Source: Aquarana catesbeiana (Eukaryota; Chordata; Amphibia; Anura; Ranidae). Taken from it: a DNA stretch of 64,000 nt. Position 1 is the stretch's first letter. Each line of letters begins with the position of its first letter. The position numbers were made by a program, and so were the translations under genes. The notes below the pieces were generated by a model, which had not been told where the DNA came from, ran no database searches, and was given only the letters and a program-made list of their open reading frames with translations. The stretch is taken from positions 128,989,375 to 129,053,374 of the forward strand of contig NC_133332.1 of the NCBI RefSeq assembly GCF_042186555.1, written 5' to 3'. Of the stretch, positions 25,146 through 35,956 are shown piece by piece.

Positions 25146-25512
25146 TCCCATCTTTGCTGCTAATCCAAATTGTGATAGGAGGTCCATCTCCCCCTCCTCC
25201 CTCAGGTTAGGGGGCCTATAGCATACTCCCACTAGTATTTTGCCCTTAGCTTAATCCCTTTGTTTGGAGCTCTACATATAAGGATTCCACCTCCTCCCTA
25301 GCTCCCTTATTGATGCCATCTCTCACATTCACTTGTACATTATTCGTGATATATAGGCATACCCCTGCCCCTATTTTACCCTCTCGATCCCTGCGATAAA
25401 GGGGATGCCCTTGAATTGTTGCCAGCCAATCATGAGAGCTATTGAACCAGGTCTCTGAAATTCCCACAAAATGTGAATCCTTCTCATTCAAAAGTATCTC
25501 TAGTTTACCCAT
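25146..25512 (-). pseudogene. CR1 ORF2, endonuclease N-terminal fragment
   Basis: HFVGISETWFNSSHDW (the catalytic Glu is in SETW), YRRDREGKIGAGVCLYI and, in another frame, GVCYRPPNLREEGEMDLL are typical of the CR1 APE endonuclease. The fragment stops at about 25146 against the foldback element. The rest of the endonuclease and the RT core are not in the window. Confidence 0.8.
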
Positions 25513-25723
25513 CTTGGTGAATCATTGGTGAACATGCCACGTAGTTTAGACCGGTCGCATACTGTCCTCTTATTTGGTGTTTCGATATTGTAAATAGGAC
25601 TTGTTACTATACTTACCTCGGGTTTATGTGCTTTAGTCAACCTACCACTAATGCCACCAATACTACCCTATGGAATATGTTCATTGCTGACTATCTCTAC
25701 CTCTGGACCCTCCCCCCCGTCAC

Positions 25724-26707
25724 CTAGTTTAAAAATCCCTCTAACTTTTCAGCCATCTTCACTCCCAGCAGATCTGCACCCTCCTCATTTAGGTGCAGTT
25801 CGTCCCTTCTATATAACCGATGACTGACTGAGAAGTCGGCCCAGTTCTCCAGGAAACCAAACCCCTCCTTATTACACCAGCTCCTTAGCCACTTGTTTAC
25901 TTCCCTAATCTCCCTCTGCCTTTCTGGTGTGGCTCGAGGTACCAGTAGCATTCCTGAGAATACTACCTTGGAGGTCCCTTTCCTCAATTTAGCTCCTAAG
26001 TCCCTAAAATTGTTCTTTAGGACACTCCATCTGCCTCTGACTTTGTCATTGGTGCCAATGTGCACCATCCTTGACAGCCGGGTCTTCCCCAGCCCCTCCT
26101 AGTAATCTGTCCACCAGATCCATGAGGTGCCGAACCCGAGCGCTCGATAGACAGCATACAGTTTGGAGCTTCAGGTCTTTGTCATAGATTGCCATCTCTG
26201 TCCTTCTAATAATTGAGCAACCTACCACCAGAACCTGTCTATCCTTTCCCTTCACTCCCCCACTCTGACTGGAGGAGTTCTTCCCTGGCAGCTAGGAGAG
26301 TGCCTCAGCTCTAGCAGTGCTGATTCCTGATCAGTTTCACCAATGTCTCTCAATGGAGCATACTTATTGGGATGCTCCAGCCCAGGATCGGCCTCCCTGG
26401 CACTTCCCTCTCTATGCTTCCTGGCTGTCACTCATCTACTTGTTTCAAGTGCTTGCACCTTTTTGTCTCCACCCACCTCTGTGCTGGCCCCTTCCGGCAC
26501 CTGCCGTGTATGTTCCTGGCTCTCCTTCAGTATGGAGGGACTTCTCAGTGCTGACAGTTGCTTCCCCAGATTCAGAACCTGGACTTCCAGGGAAACAATG
26601 TGCTTACATTTTGCACAGCAGTATTCGCCCTCGATCGAATGATCAAGGAACGCATACATGCCGCAAGATGTACACCGAGTCGCATCTCCACACCCACCGG
26701 GCATCAT
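25724..26707 (-). pseudogene. CR1 ORF1: Cys-rich finger plus SGNH-type esterase, frameshifted
   Basis: The N-terminal part (26707-26432) has a zinc-finger-like cluster (CTSCGMY..., EYCCAKCKHIV) followed by a short predicted coiled coil. The esterase follows: VLVVGCSIIRRTE near 26230, where the nucleophile block usually reads GDS, then MVHIGTND, SGMLLVPRATPERQREI and DELHLNEEGADLL, the last carrying the catalytic His region. A frame break lies at about 26070-26100. SGNH esterase plus PHD-like finger is a known CR1 ORF1 architecture. Asp to Cys at GDS would probably hurt activity. Confidence 0.8.
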
Positions 26708-26791
26708 ACCTAATAAGTTAATGAGGCTTGAGGATTAAACTCTGTCCAAATTACACACAGGTACTCAACAAGACAATACACAGGTACTCAT

Positions 26792-26943
26792 TGACCAACG
26801 TGCACTCGCTGAACCAACGTGCACTCGCTGAACCAACGTGCACTCACTGAACCAACGTGCACTCACTGAACCAACGTGCACTCACTGAACCAATGTGCAC
26901 CCACTGAACCAATGTGCACCCACTGAACCAACGTGCACTCGCA
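26792..26943 (-). repeat. Eight tandem 19-bp repeats, CR1 5' region
   Basis: The unit is GAACCAACGTGCACTCACT with minor variants (TCGCT, AATGTGCACCC). About eight head-to-tail copies lie just upstream of CR1 ORF1, so they may belong to its 5' UTR. Confidence 0.9.
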
Positions 26944-27575
26944 GACCACTCACAGAGTTAGTGATCAGCGGTCAGTGGATCAGCTGGTTTGCAGACTCCT
27001 GGTCAGAACAGCTATTCAATCTGGCTCTCTATGAGACCTCTGCACTGCAGGTCAGCCTTATTCGAGGGTTAAGCCTCCTGGAGCCTCCCGACCTGCGCGG
27101 ACCACCCAGAGACTAGGTCAGTGCTGGGTTAATGCAGGGGCGCACTGGCCTCCCCACGTGCAGCCTAAATCTTCCATTCCCTTCCCTCAGAGGAACCACT
27201 CAGGACACTAACAGCAGCAGCTGTCTTGCATAGTACCACACCCACCACCCTCTGTCTTATTATTGAGTAATCTGCTACATACTAAAACTTCAAAATAGTT
27301 ACTCCTGCACGTGAAAAGGTTAATAAAAAAAGCACTAGAACATCTAGAAATTTCAGTAATGTGCACTTCTCATACTAATGCTGAACCTTCTTAATGCAAG
27401 CAAAACCATATTAATTTAAATTAAATGCCAGTAGGAGAGATCGGTCATATGAGCTGTCAAAGTCATGTAACCGTCCCTTCCTTAAATCATGGAGTGTTTT
27501 CTGCTCCACACTGATGCCTATGTTTTATGAATTACTATTTATTTAAAAAACAGGGATATAAAGATTGCCACAGTA
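26944..27575. other. Possible CR1 5' region, then anonymous DNA
   Basis: The first 300 bp are GC-rich and may continue the CR1 5' UTR. The rest is AT-rich without any recognisable gene. No element ends were found until the foldback starting at 27584. Confidence 0.4.
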
Positions 27576-27583
27576 TTGGTGAC

Positions 27584-28507
27584 TAGGGATGAGCCCGATG
27601 TTCGAGTCGAACGTAAAAAGGCCTGGTAATAAACTGGGTACCAAAAGGGGGGATGAGAGAGTGTCCCCCCCTCCTGAACCGTACCAGGCCACAAAACACA
27701 AACAAAGCCGTCCCTCCCAAAACACCTTGCCCCCAAGTTGATGGGGACAAGGGCTTCTTCCCCACAACCCTGGGCTGGTCTGCGGGCGGGGGGCTTATTG
27801 AAAACTGGAAGCCCCCTTTAACAAGGGGGCCCCCAGATCCTGCCTCCCCCATGTGAATGGGTATCGGGTACATTGTACCCCTACACATTCACAAAAAAAG
27901 TGCCAAAAAAGTAAAAAGGACAGGAGACAGTTTTGGACAATTCCTTTATTAAAAAAAAAAGTGTCCCGCAATGTCCATTCATCTTCAATCACAGCACCGT
28001 CACCGAGTGGCTCCGCCCTCAGCTATATAACAGCTGGCAAAGTTTTTCTGTTTTTTTTTTCCCGTGTCTTCGGCGCTGTGATTGAAGATGAATGGACATC
28101 GCAGGACACTTTTTTTTTTAATAAAAGAATTGTCAAAAACTCTCTCCTGTCATTTTTACATTTTTTACACTTTTTCTGGTGAATTATGTAGGGATACATT
28201 GTACCTGATACCCAGTCACATATGGGGAGCGGGATCTCCCCATGTTGACCTGGTGCAGTTCAGGGAGGGGGGGCGCTCTCTCATCCCCCCCTTTTCCTGC
28301 GGCCTGCCAGGTTGCGTGCTCAGATAAGGGTCTGGTATGAATTTTGGGTGGACCCCCATGCCATTTTCTATTTTATTTTGCATGCCATTTTTTATTTGAT
28401 TTTGGCACGGGGTTCCCCTGAAGGACCTGGAATGGATTTTTTTTTGGGGGGAAACCCACGCCATTTTTTTCAATTATTTTTTTTCAATGATTTTATCTAT
28501 ATATCTA
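27584..28507. mobile_element. hAT-like foldback, right end missing
   Basis: Starts TAGGGATGAGCCCGATGTTC. The two halves pair around a centre near 28020: GTCCCGCAATGTCCATTCATC on the left is the inverse of GATGAATGGACATCGCAGGAC on the right. It contains the TACCAGGCCAC and CCATACCAGACC-type blocks seen in the other copies. The sequence fades after ATGATTTTATCTATAT at about 28507, before any GCTCATCCCTA end, so the right terminus is lost. Confidence 0.75.
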
Positions 28508-28783
28508 ACAATACATTAACACAGTGCAGCATGGTGTGGGCCACTGGTCAACTAATGCAGCAAAATGGATGCTAGAAACATATGTAACTTGGGGTGGATT
28601 CATGAATGGTGTATTATTTCTTTTTAGATGAAAGTGAGTGTGTTCAGCTGAACCAGAATGTTGGTTTTGGGGGGGCGTGGTTTGCCTTGAGAGAAGATGG
28701 CTGCTTAATCCCTCGGCTCCCGCTCACCACAGCCTTTTAATTAGCTAATACTGGGGAATTTCGAGCTTTCTTGACCACCCACT

Positions 28784-29914
28784 ATGGGAACTTCTTCCCG
28801 TGGAAGCTCGCAGTCACGATCCCGCTCTCCGAGAGACCTTACCAACCGCACGACCCACACCATACCGGAGATCTTCCGCACCCAGAGGCCTAATATGGCG
28901 GCTCCCCTTCCCGCCTCAACTTCTTCTCAGGAACCGACTGGAATTCTCCTCACCCCAACACTACCTCACATCTCACAGATGGAGAATGAAAACACCTCTC
29001 TCCGTCAACCGAGTCTACGTGATCTCCAAGCTGTAGCAGCCGACATTAAAGACACTCTATTCTCGGCTATTTCAGACCTGCGCCAGGAACTACAGGCTAT
29101 ATCTGGGAGAATGCAGCGCGTTGAAGACGATGTGGCACTACAAGGCTCAGCAACAACTGCAATTCAATATAAAGTGAACTCCCATACCATGCACCTTAGA
29201 GATCTTCAACGCCATGTTGAAGATCTCGACAATCGAGGCCGAAGACACAATCTTAGGGTGAGAGGCCTACCCGAATCCGTGGACCAAGACCGGCTCCTCC
29301 AAACTGTCACAGGCCTCTTCAACCAACTCCTCGATAGGCCCCACCACACACCGGTGGCTATGGATCGAATACACAGAGCACTCCGCCCTAGGGGCAGAGA
29401 CACAGAGCCCTCACGCGATGTCATCTGCTTTGTAAATGATTATGCTATCAAAGAAGAAATCCTCAAGAAGACACGAGAAAAACCGCAGCTGGATTATGAG
29501 GAATGCCACATACACATCTATCAAGATCTTTCAGCGATCACGCTACGACATCGGAAAGACCTCCGACCCCTACTAGATGTTCTGCGAAACAACGGAATCC
29601 GCTACCGCTGGAAATTTCCGTTCGGCCTCTCTGCCTCCCATCAAGGCCGCTCGGCCCTACTGAGAGTCCCAGAAGACCTCGAAGGATTCTGCCGCACCTT
29701 GGACATTCCCCTTGTGTCGCTCCCACACTGGTACGAGGAATTCAACATCTTACCTTATAACCGCCACCCTCCAACAGATGAACCGATGGACGCCCACAAC
29801 ACCAGCTTCCGAAGACGCAGATCGCCCTCACCATACTCTTCCGGAGGACCCAGGCATCCACCTCCTAGCCCCATGACAGCGCCTCTGCCACGCAGAGCCC
29901 GCCGTGATCGGTAA
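28784..29914 (+). CDS. L1-D ORF1 protein (RNA-binding, coiled coil + RRM)
   Basis: 376 aa, starting about 115 nt from the element's 5' end. The N-terminus is Ser/Arg-rich. A coiled coil runs from about residue 76 to 150. The RRM-like domain starts at RRHNLRVRGLPESV (153-166) and includes MDRIHRALRPRG (193-204). The C-terminal domain contains IYQDLSAITLRHRKDL (245-260). The tail is basic and proline-rich. The order matches L1 ORF1p, a trimeric RNA chaperone that coats the transcript. No in-frame break. Confidence 0.93.
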   Translation: MGTSSRGSSQSRSRSPRDLTNRTTHTIPEIFRTQRPNMAAPLPASTSSQEPTGILLTPTLPHISQMENENTSLRQPSLRDLQAVAADIKDTLFSAISDLRQELQAISGRMQRVEDDVALQGSATTAIQYKVNSHTMHLRDLQRHVEDLDNRGRRHNLRVRGLPESVDQDRLLQTVTGLFNQLLDRPHHTPVAMDRIHRALRPRGRDTEPSRDVICFVNDYAIKEEILKKTREKPQLDYEECHIHIYQDLSAITLRHRKDLRPLLDVLRNNGIRYRWKFPFGLSASHQGRSALLRVPEDLEGFCRTLDIPLVSLPHWYEEFNILPYNRHPPTDEPMDAHNTSFRRRRSPSPYSSGGPRHPPPSPMTAPLPRRARRDR

Positions 29915-32116
29915 CTTAGCTACAGGCCCTTGAAATACAGAGTCCTCCTCAGGCGCACCCGCTGACATCTCTTACGCCACCTCTACCAACCCCTCCTTTT
30001 TCAAGACACCCGGACCTGCACAGACTACCTCTCCTACGTTAATCGACACTCCACAGCGGAACAACCGCTCTACACGAACGCTATGCAGTATCGCCCGGGA
30101 CCTGATCTTCCTCCACGCAAGGATTTTTCCCAACTACATGCAACCTGTCTCTGCTGAGGCCTACAGCAGAACACTGAAACAAGACTACCACGGCAAAAAT
30201 TATACCTTACACCATCCTCCCTTGTCGCTCATCACCCTTGCATGACCACCGGACCAGAACAACCACGGACTATGTGTTACAGACTCTGCTTCCCACTGCA
30301 GCTCATTCACAACCCGAGACACACCGCTCCTGTCTTCTATACAGCTACTCGTATACACTGCTGTTCTACTTTGATACCGGAACCTGTGTATTATACCCTA
30401 CCAAACTTAATATATACAGATCCTCTGTACTATGCGGAAAGTCTGAAGGGTAACACGTTAGATGTTAGAGTTTAATTTTAGATGTTTTAAGATTTAAGTG
30501 GTTATTACCTCCCGTTTCGGGAAGACACTATTATATTGCACCACACACTGACAACATATCACTGACACATCTTATATACAACTGTTATCCCAGCTTATTC
30601 TTCCTCACGCTGCAAAACACAATCTCTGCAATCTCGCTCTTTACTGCCACCTACTGACATCAATTCCTAGACGAATACACCTTCTCAAGCATTATACCCC
30701 CACAGCACCCAATACATGAACATAGGTACAGTCAACACTGAACATAGCTTACACACCAAACACCTACCATCACACTGAATGCAATAAGATACAATTATTT
30801 TTTATTTTTTTTTTTTTTTAGTACTGCTGATGTAACCCATTATTCATTTCTAGATTTGCACATACACTACAATAAAGACTGGATCCCCCCTCACTAAGCA
30901 ACTTTTACATGGATTTGCCACGTGCACCCGCTCCCCTGACACTATCACATATTAACACGCATTGACATCACCTGAGATGCTGTGGATTTCATGTGCAATC
31001 CCGTTACCAAAGGCATTTCTCTCAAACTGACGAAATTTATAAACTTGGGCTCTTCACTGCCACCTACTGACTCTATACACACCTTCTCTTCACGCCTATA
31101 CATAGTGTGTACTCATTCACCTCCATATACCGAAACAAGATTGATAAAGCATTCACCAGGCAACACACTATTTGTCTTTACACTGAATTACACCAGAGGA
31201 CTGCACCTACTACAACGCTCAGCAAACCTTGTCCATCTCTTACAAATCTACACACACAATCAATTTACAGATTAAAATCTTCTAAACTGTTATTTTTTGC
31301 CTGAGCTGACTACCCACACCTATGCTCACACACTACACAGGTTATAATTACTATGTGATCAGTTAATAATCACTCTATACAAACCTAGAGATATTAATAC
31401 ACAGGGTTGTTACCACATATGATATGTTACCCTGCTTACTCAGCCTTAGGATAGACTGATATATGGATCATATGTCTAGCAATAGATGTTCATTTACTTA
31501 TGTAGCAATGTTTATTACGGTTATTTTTCTTAGTGCAATTTCCTCCTCTTCCTCCTCACCGATGCGACCCTACCCATAAACACCATACAAGCGTTCACTC
31601 ACCCCCACTCAATCTGCGGTATAACTAACCATAGATACTATCACTTGTTTAAATATATTATTTACACTAACTATCGACCACCACGTCAACCATGTGACCT
31701 AAACCCGCCTAGCTTCCCATCATATATATACCACATACTTATCTCCCCTCCTCCACCACATATGTAATTTAAGGCTGTTGGTGAGCTAGACCTCACTGAC
31801 AGACTTTCCCACCGAATACAGACATCTCTCGATTGATAAACCAGACCCCCCACAGTGGTTAAAAGAATCTTGACCAGCACCTCAAATATACGAACCCACA
31901 TATACCACTGACTTTGCCCGGTAAGTAAATTACTGTGTTCCTGACCACTGACTTAGGTGCTCAGGACCACACTTAATACCGGTTGTGTTCACCCTCCCTC
32001 ACCCCTGTCCCCTAACCTACCTTCCCCACACGCACAAATCTCTCAGCACAAACTATCACTTCCCCCATCGCAACAAATACTACCCTCCTAAATACACTCA
32101 CTTACACATCCAAACC
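29915..32116 (+). other. L1-D inter-ORF region, 2.2 kb
   Basis: No conserved coding frame is visible between ORF1 and ORF2. The region is CA/CT-rich on the plus strand, with a T-rich tract at about 30795-30820. The region upstream of ORF2 in L1-A (1515-2829) is of comparable composition, so this is a normal part of the family rather than a later insertion. How ORF2 is translated from such a distance is not apparent. Confidence 0.7.
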
Positions 32117-35100
32117 ATGACAAGTCCGTCCAACATCGCCCAAAACACCAAGCTTAAATTCATATCACTAAACGTAAAAGGCCTAAACATACCAGAGAAG
32201 CGCTCCAAACTACTCCTCACCATGCACCGCAACAAAGCGGATATTATTTTCATTCAAGAAACCCACTTTCGATCCGACTCCACTCCAAAACTGCAAAACC
32301 ACCGATATCCCACGGTATATCACGCTACCAATCCACTACATAAAACAAAAGGGGTCTCAATTCTCATCGCCAAATCCTGCCCCATTCAAATTACGGACTC
32401 TATAATTGACGAAGAGGGCAGATACCTATTTCTTAAAGGTTCCCTCCTCAATAGAAAGTTCACTTTAGCGAATATTTACGCTCCCAACTGCGGTCAAATA
32501 CCTTTCTTTCGGAAAATTACGAACATACTTACGACCTTCCAAGAAGGCACCCTCATTTTGGGGGGAGACTTTAATGTTCCGCTTAACCCTGTCCAAGATA
32601 CGTCTTCCGGCTCCTCCTCACTCCCATATTCGGCCCTTAAAACGATTAAATCACTACTCAATCAACTATTATTACATGACTCCTGGCGAACCCTAAACCC
32701 AAACGTTAAAGACTTTACATTTTACTCCGCCCCCCACGACAAATATTCAAGAATTGACTACATCTTTCTAACACAAAAAGATCTATCCCTAATCCACCAC
32801 GCCTCAATCGACCCGATGCTCCTCTCTGATCATCACCCCACTTCTCTCACACTTAAAATCCCAAACACGACACCCCGCACGCACACATGGAAACTAGACC
32901 CATCATTACTGAATGACCCCTCCATCATGGCTGAGGTCGAATCCACCCTCAAACATTTCTTTCAAGAGAATGTTTCGACAGACACGTCCCCACTTACCAT
33001 ATGGGAAACACACAAATGTGTAATCAGGGGAACCTTAATCGCAGCGGCGACTAAACGCAATCGAATACGCAGAAAACAATACTTAGACCTTCTCAACAAA
33101 ATCCACCGACTAGAAAATGCTCATAAACAAACCCAAGCCCTTTCTACTATGACAGAATTGATTCAAACTAGAAAAGAACTCCTTGACATACTAGACACCC
33201 AAATCCGACGCAAATACATCCTCTCCAAAAAAACGTTTTATGAATATGGCAACAAAGCCAGTAAAATGTTAGCGCGAGCCTTACAAGTGGCGAAAGCTCA
33301 CACAACGATTCACTCCATCACTGACCCAGCAAGAGGCAAACTTACCAAAACCCCAGACATTGCACAACAGTTTGTCCAATATTACAGCAAACTATATAAC
33401 CTTCACCCGTCTAACTCCTCCACGGATAAAAACAAACGAACAGAATTGATAGTCGACTTTTTACAACAATATGGCCCCACCCCTATCTCGGCTTCTGCTG
33501 CCCAAAATCTGGCCTCCCCCCTAACCAGAGAGGAAATAAATCTGGCTTTAAAACAACTAAAATCTGGTAAAAGCCCCGGACCCGATGGTTTGACAGTCGG
33601 CTACTATAAAACATATGCAGAAATACTCGCCCCCTTCTTCTTAACAGCCTTTAACTCCTTTGCTGCCCCTACGACACCGCCCAGAGATCTCCTAACTGCC
33701 CATATAGCTGTTATCCCGAAACCAGACAAAAACCCTTCCCTAGTTACCAATTACAGGCCCATCTCGCTCCTTAATGTGGACTTAAAATGGTATGCAAAGA
33801 CCTTAGCAAACCGTATATTACCTCTACTGCCCCAACTCATCGATCTAGACCAGGTTGGCTTCGTACCAGGAAGAGAGGCGAGAGATAATACCCTAAAAGC
33901 TCTTAATATTCACCACTGGCTTACGTCTAACCGCTCTAGCGGATTTATGCTTTCTCTCGACGCGGAGAAGGCGTTTGACAGGGTGGCCTGGGACTATATG
34001 TCAGAAACCCTACGAATGATAGGTCTTCCCCCAACGATGCTAAATTTCATATCGGCCCTTTACTCTAATCCTACTGCCAAGGTCCACGTAAACGGCCACC
34101 TGTCGAGCGCCTTCTCCGTGTCGAATGGAACCCGTCAAGGATGCCCTCTCTCCCCCCTAATTTTTATCTTATCCCTGGAACCCTTCCTGCGACGCCTAAG
34201 AGCCAATCAAGACATTAAGGGAATCACCATCAAAAGACGCACATACAAAGTAGCTGCTTTCGCGGACGACATACTCCTCTTTCTCACCGACCCCCTCACG
34301 ACAATACCCAGCCTCCTCAGAGACTTTGATACTTTTCATACCCTCTCTAATCTCCAAATAAATTACTCGAAATCGACGGCCCTAAATATTACCCTCGCCC
34401 CTGAAACAGTCCGACAATGCCAACTCAATTACCCGTTCTCGTGGAATGCTAAAGCAATCCAATATCTAGGTATTCAATTACCGACCTCCTTGAACGACTT
34501 ATACACCCTAAACCATGCAACAATTTTACAAAAAATACAATTAGACCTAAAAAAATGGTCCTCGGGACTCTTTTCCTGGTTCGGCAGAGCCGCAATAGTC
34601 AAAATGAACGTTTTACCCCGACTTTTATACATATTGCAAACTATTCCCATCAAACTTCCGAAGACATTCTTCTCCACATGTCAAAAAATCTGCACATCAT
34701 TTGTATGGGCCAAAATACGCCCAAGACTAAGCTTCATGAGAATGACCGTTCCAAAACTTTTAGGGGGCATTGGTCTTCCCGATCTACGCAAATACCAACA
34801 AGCGTGCCATCTTACTAGAATTATAGATTGGAATATACACTCTACACACAAAGACTGGATCCACATAGAACAATCATTCTCAGATCTCCCATTATCTCAT
34901 CTCCCCTGGATCACTAACCCCAACATTCCCCCTGAATCCAAACGCCATCCATTAATTAACCCCACATTGTCCTCCTTCCACACAACCTGTAAACTCCACA
35001 AAATCTCTTCACCTAATGGCCCAATGACCCCCCTACGAATGAACCCAGATTTTTTGCCGGGAATGCATCCCACCTTCTTAGCGGACCACTGGCCCCACCC

Positions 35101-35956
35101 TACTGTAAAAGCTGAGCATTTTTTCGACGGACACCACTTCTTATCCCAATCAGCGCTTGCATCAAAAATGAACGTAAACTCTTTCCCATTCTGGACATAC
35201 GTCCAATTAAGACATTTTTTTAACAAACCTAAACCCAGACCAGAATGGTCCAGACAGACCACCACATTTGAGAACCTATGCGCAAGTAAGGACCCACAAA
35301 AACACCTGATATCCCAGACATATGCACTCCTATTTACAGCTCGCACACCAACGAAACACTGGACCACCAGACAATGGGAACAGGACCTATCAATAACCCT
35401 TACTGACGCAGAATGGGAAAAAATATATACCCTGGCCCACAAAGGATCACTCAATGTACAAGTGCAGGAAAACGCCTTTAAAATACTATCCAGATGGTAC
35501 AGACCACCATTGACGCTACACCGCATTGATCCGTCAATTACCCAAACATGTTGGAGATGCAAAACTGAGATTGGATCGTTCCTACATGTTTGGTGGTCAT
35601 GCACAAAACTTCAACCCTTCTGGTTAGAAGTACACAAACTGATCAGCAAAATAACGACTTATACGTTAGACTTCGATCCTGCAACATTCCTACTTCATCA
35701 TTCCAAATTGCCACTATCGACTTACCTCCGATCTCTGGCCATGCATATGGTGAACGCTGCCAAACTTTGTATCCCCCTCAAATGGCGTTCCACAGACCAA
35801 CCTTCCGTCACAGAATGGTTCACACGCATACAAAAAACGATGGTCATGGAAGACCTCATACATCAGGCCAAAGAAACACAACCTAAGTTCATCAAAACAT
35901 GGACGTGCTGGATACACTTCACCTCCACTGATGAATACAAACAATATTTTACATAA
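32117..35956 (+). CDS. L1-D ORF2 (APE endonuclease, reverse transcriptase, Zn knuckle)
   Basis: Open for 1279 codons from the Met at 32117; the frame is open further upstream to 31985, but the endonuclease begins just after 32117. Endonuclease motifs: ISLNVKGLN, IIFIQETHF, ANIYAPN, LGGDFNVPLNP, SRIDYIFLT, LSDHHP. RT motifs: KSGKSPGPDG, NYRPISLLNVD, LSLDAEKAFDRV, NGTRQGCPLSPL and AFADDILLF, with the catalytic FADD at 34259-34270. The C-terminal knuckle CWRCKTEIGSFLHVWWSC lies at about 35549-35602. It nicks target DNA and reverse-transcribes the element RNA. All catalytic blocks look complete, so it may be active. Confidence 0.95.
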   Translation: MTSPSNIAQNTKLKFISLNVKGLNIPEKRSKLLLTMHRNKADIIFIQETHFRSDSTPKLQNHRYPTVYHATNPLHKTKGVSILIAKSCPIQITDSIIDEEGRYLFLKGSLLNRKFTLANIYAPNCGQIPFFRKITNILTTFQEGTLILGGDFNVPLNPVQDTSSGSSSLPYSALKTIKSLLNQLLLHDSWRTLNPNVKDFTFYSAPHDKYSRIDYIFLTQKDLSLIHHASIDPMLLSDHHPTSLTLKIPNTTPRTHTWKLDPSLLNDPSIMAEVESTLKHFFQENVSTDTSPLTIWETHKCVIRGTLIAAATKRNRIRRKQYLDLLNKIHRLENAHKQTQALSTMTELIQTRKELLDILDTQIRRKYILSKKTFYEYGNKASKMLARALQVAKAHTTIHSITDPARGKLTKTPDIAQQFVQYYSKLYNLHPSNSSTDKNKRTELIVDFLQQYGPTPISASAAQNLASPLTREEINLALKQLKSGKSPGPDGLTVGYYKTYAEILAPFFLTAFNSFAAPTTPPRDLLTAHIAVIPKPDKNPSLVTNYRPISLLNVDLKWYAKTLANRILPLLPQLIDLDQVGFVPGREARDNTLKALNIHHWLTSNRSSGFMLSLDAEKAFDRVAWDYMSETLRMIGLPPTMLNFISALYSNPTAKVHVNGHLSSAFSVSNGTRQGCPLSPLIFILSLEPFLRRLRANQDIKGITIKRRTYKVAAFADDILLFLTDPLTTIPSLLRDFDTFHTLSNLQINYSKSTALNITLAPETVRQCQLNYPFSWNAKAIQYLGIQLPTSLNDLYTLNHATILQKIQLDLKKWSSGLFSWFGRAAIVKMNVLPRLLYILQTIPIKLPKTFFSTCQKICTSFVWAKIRPRLSFMRMTVPKLLGGIGLPDLRKYQQACHLTRIIDWNIHSTHKDWIHIEQSFSDLPLSHLPWITNPNIPPESKRHPLINPTLSSFHTTCKLHKISSPNGPMTPLRMNPDFLPGMHPTFLADHWPHPTVKAEHFFDGHHFLSQSALASKMNVNSFPFWTYVQLRHFFNKPKPRPEWSRQTTTFENLCASKDPQKHLISQTYALLFTARTPTKHWTTRQWEQDLSITLTDAEWEKIYTLAHKGSLNVQVQENAFKILSRWYRPPLTLHRIDPSITQTCWRCKTEIGSFLHVWWSCTKLQPFWLEVHKLISKITTYTLDFDPATFLLHHSKLPLSTYLRSLAMHMVNAAKLCIPLKWRSTDQPSVTEWFTRIQKTMVMEDLIHQAKETQPKFIKTWTCWIHFTSTDEYKQYFT

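Larger units (their letters stand above)
23362..26943 (-). mobile_element. CR1-like LINE, minus strand, internally deleted
   Basis: High to low coordinates give the CR1 order: a minisatellite-containing 5' region, ORF1 with a Cys-rich finger and SGNH esterase (26707-25724), the start of an APE endonuclease (25512-25146), then, after a foldback insertion and a deletion, the C-terminal part of the RT (24117-23430). The central endonuclease and RT palm are absent. CR1 copies are non-LTR retrotransposons of the jockey group. The 3' limit is approximate. Confidence 0.85.

Noticed and set aside
26792..26943. Regular short repeats as a possible CRISPR array
   Set aside because: Units are contiguous 19-mers without spacers and lie in the 5' region of a CR1.
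34897..35604. 235-codon minus-strand frame
   Set aside because: Antisense to the intact L1-D ORF2; shadow frame.
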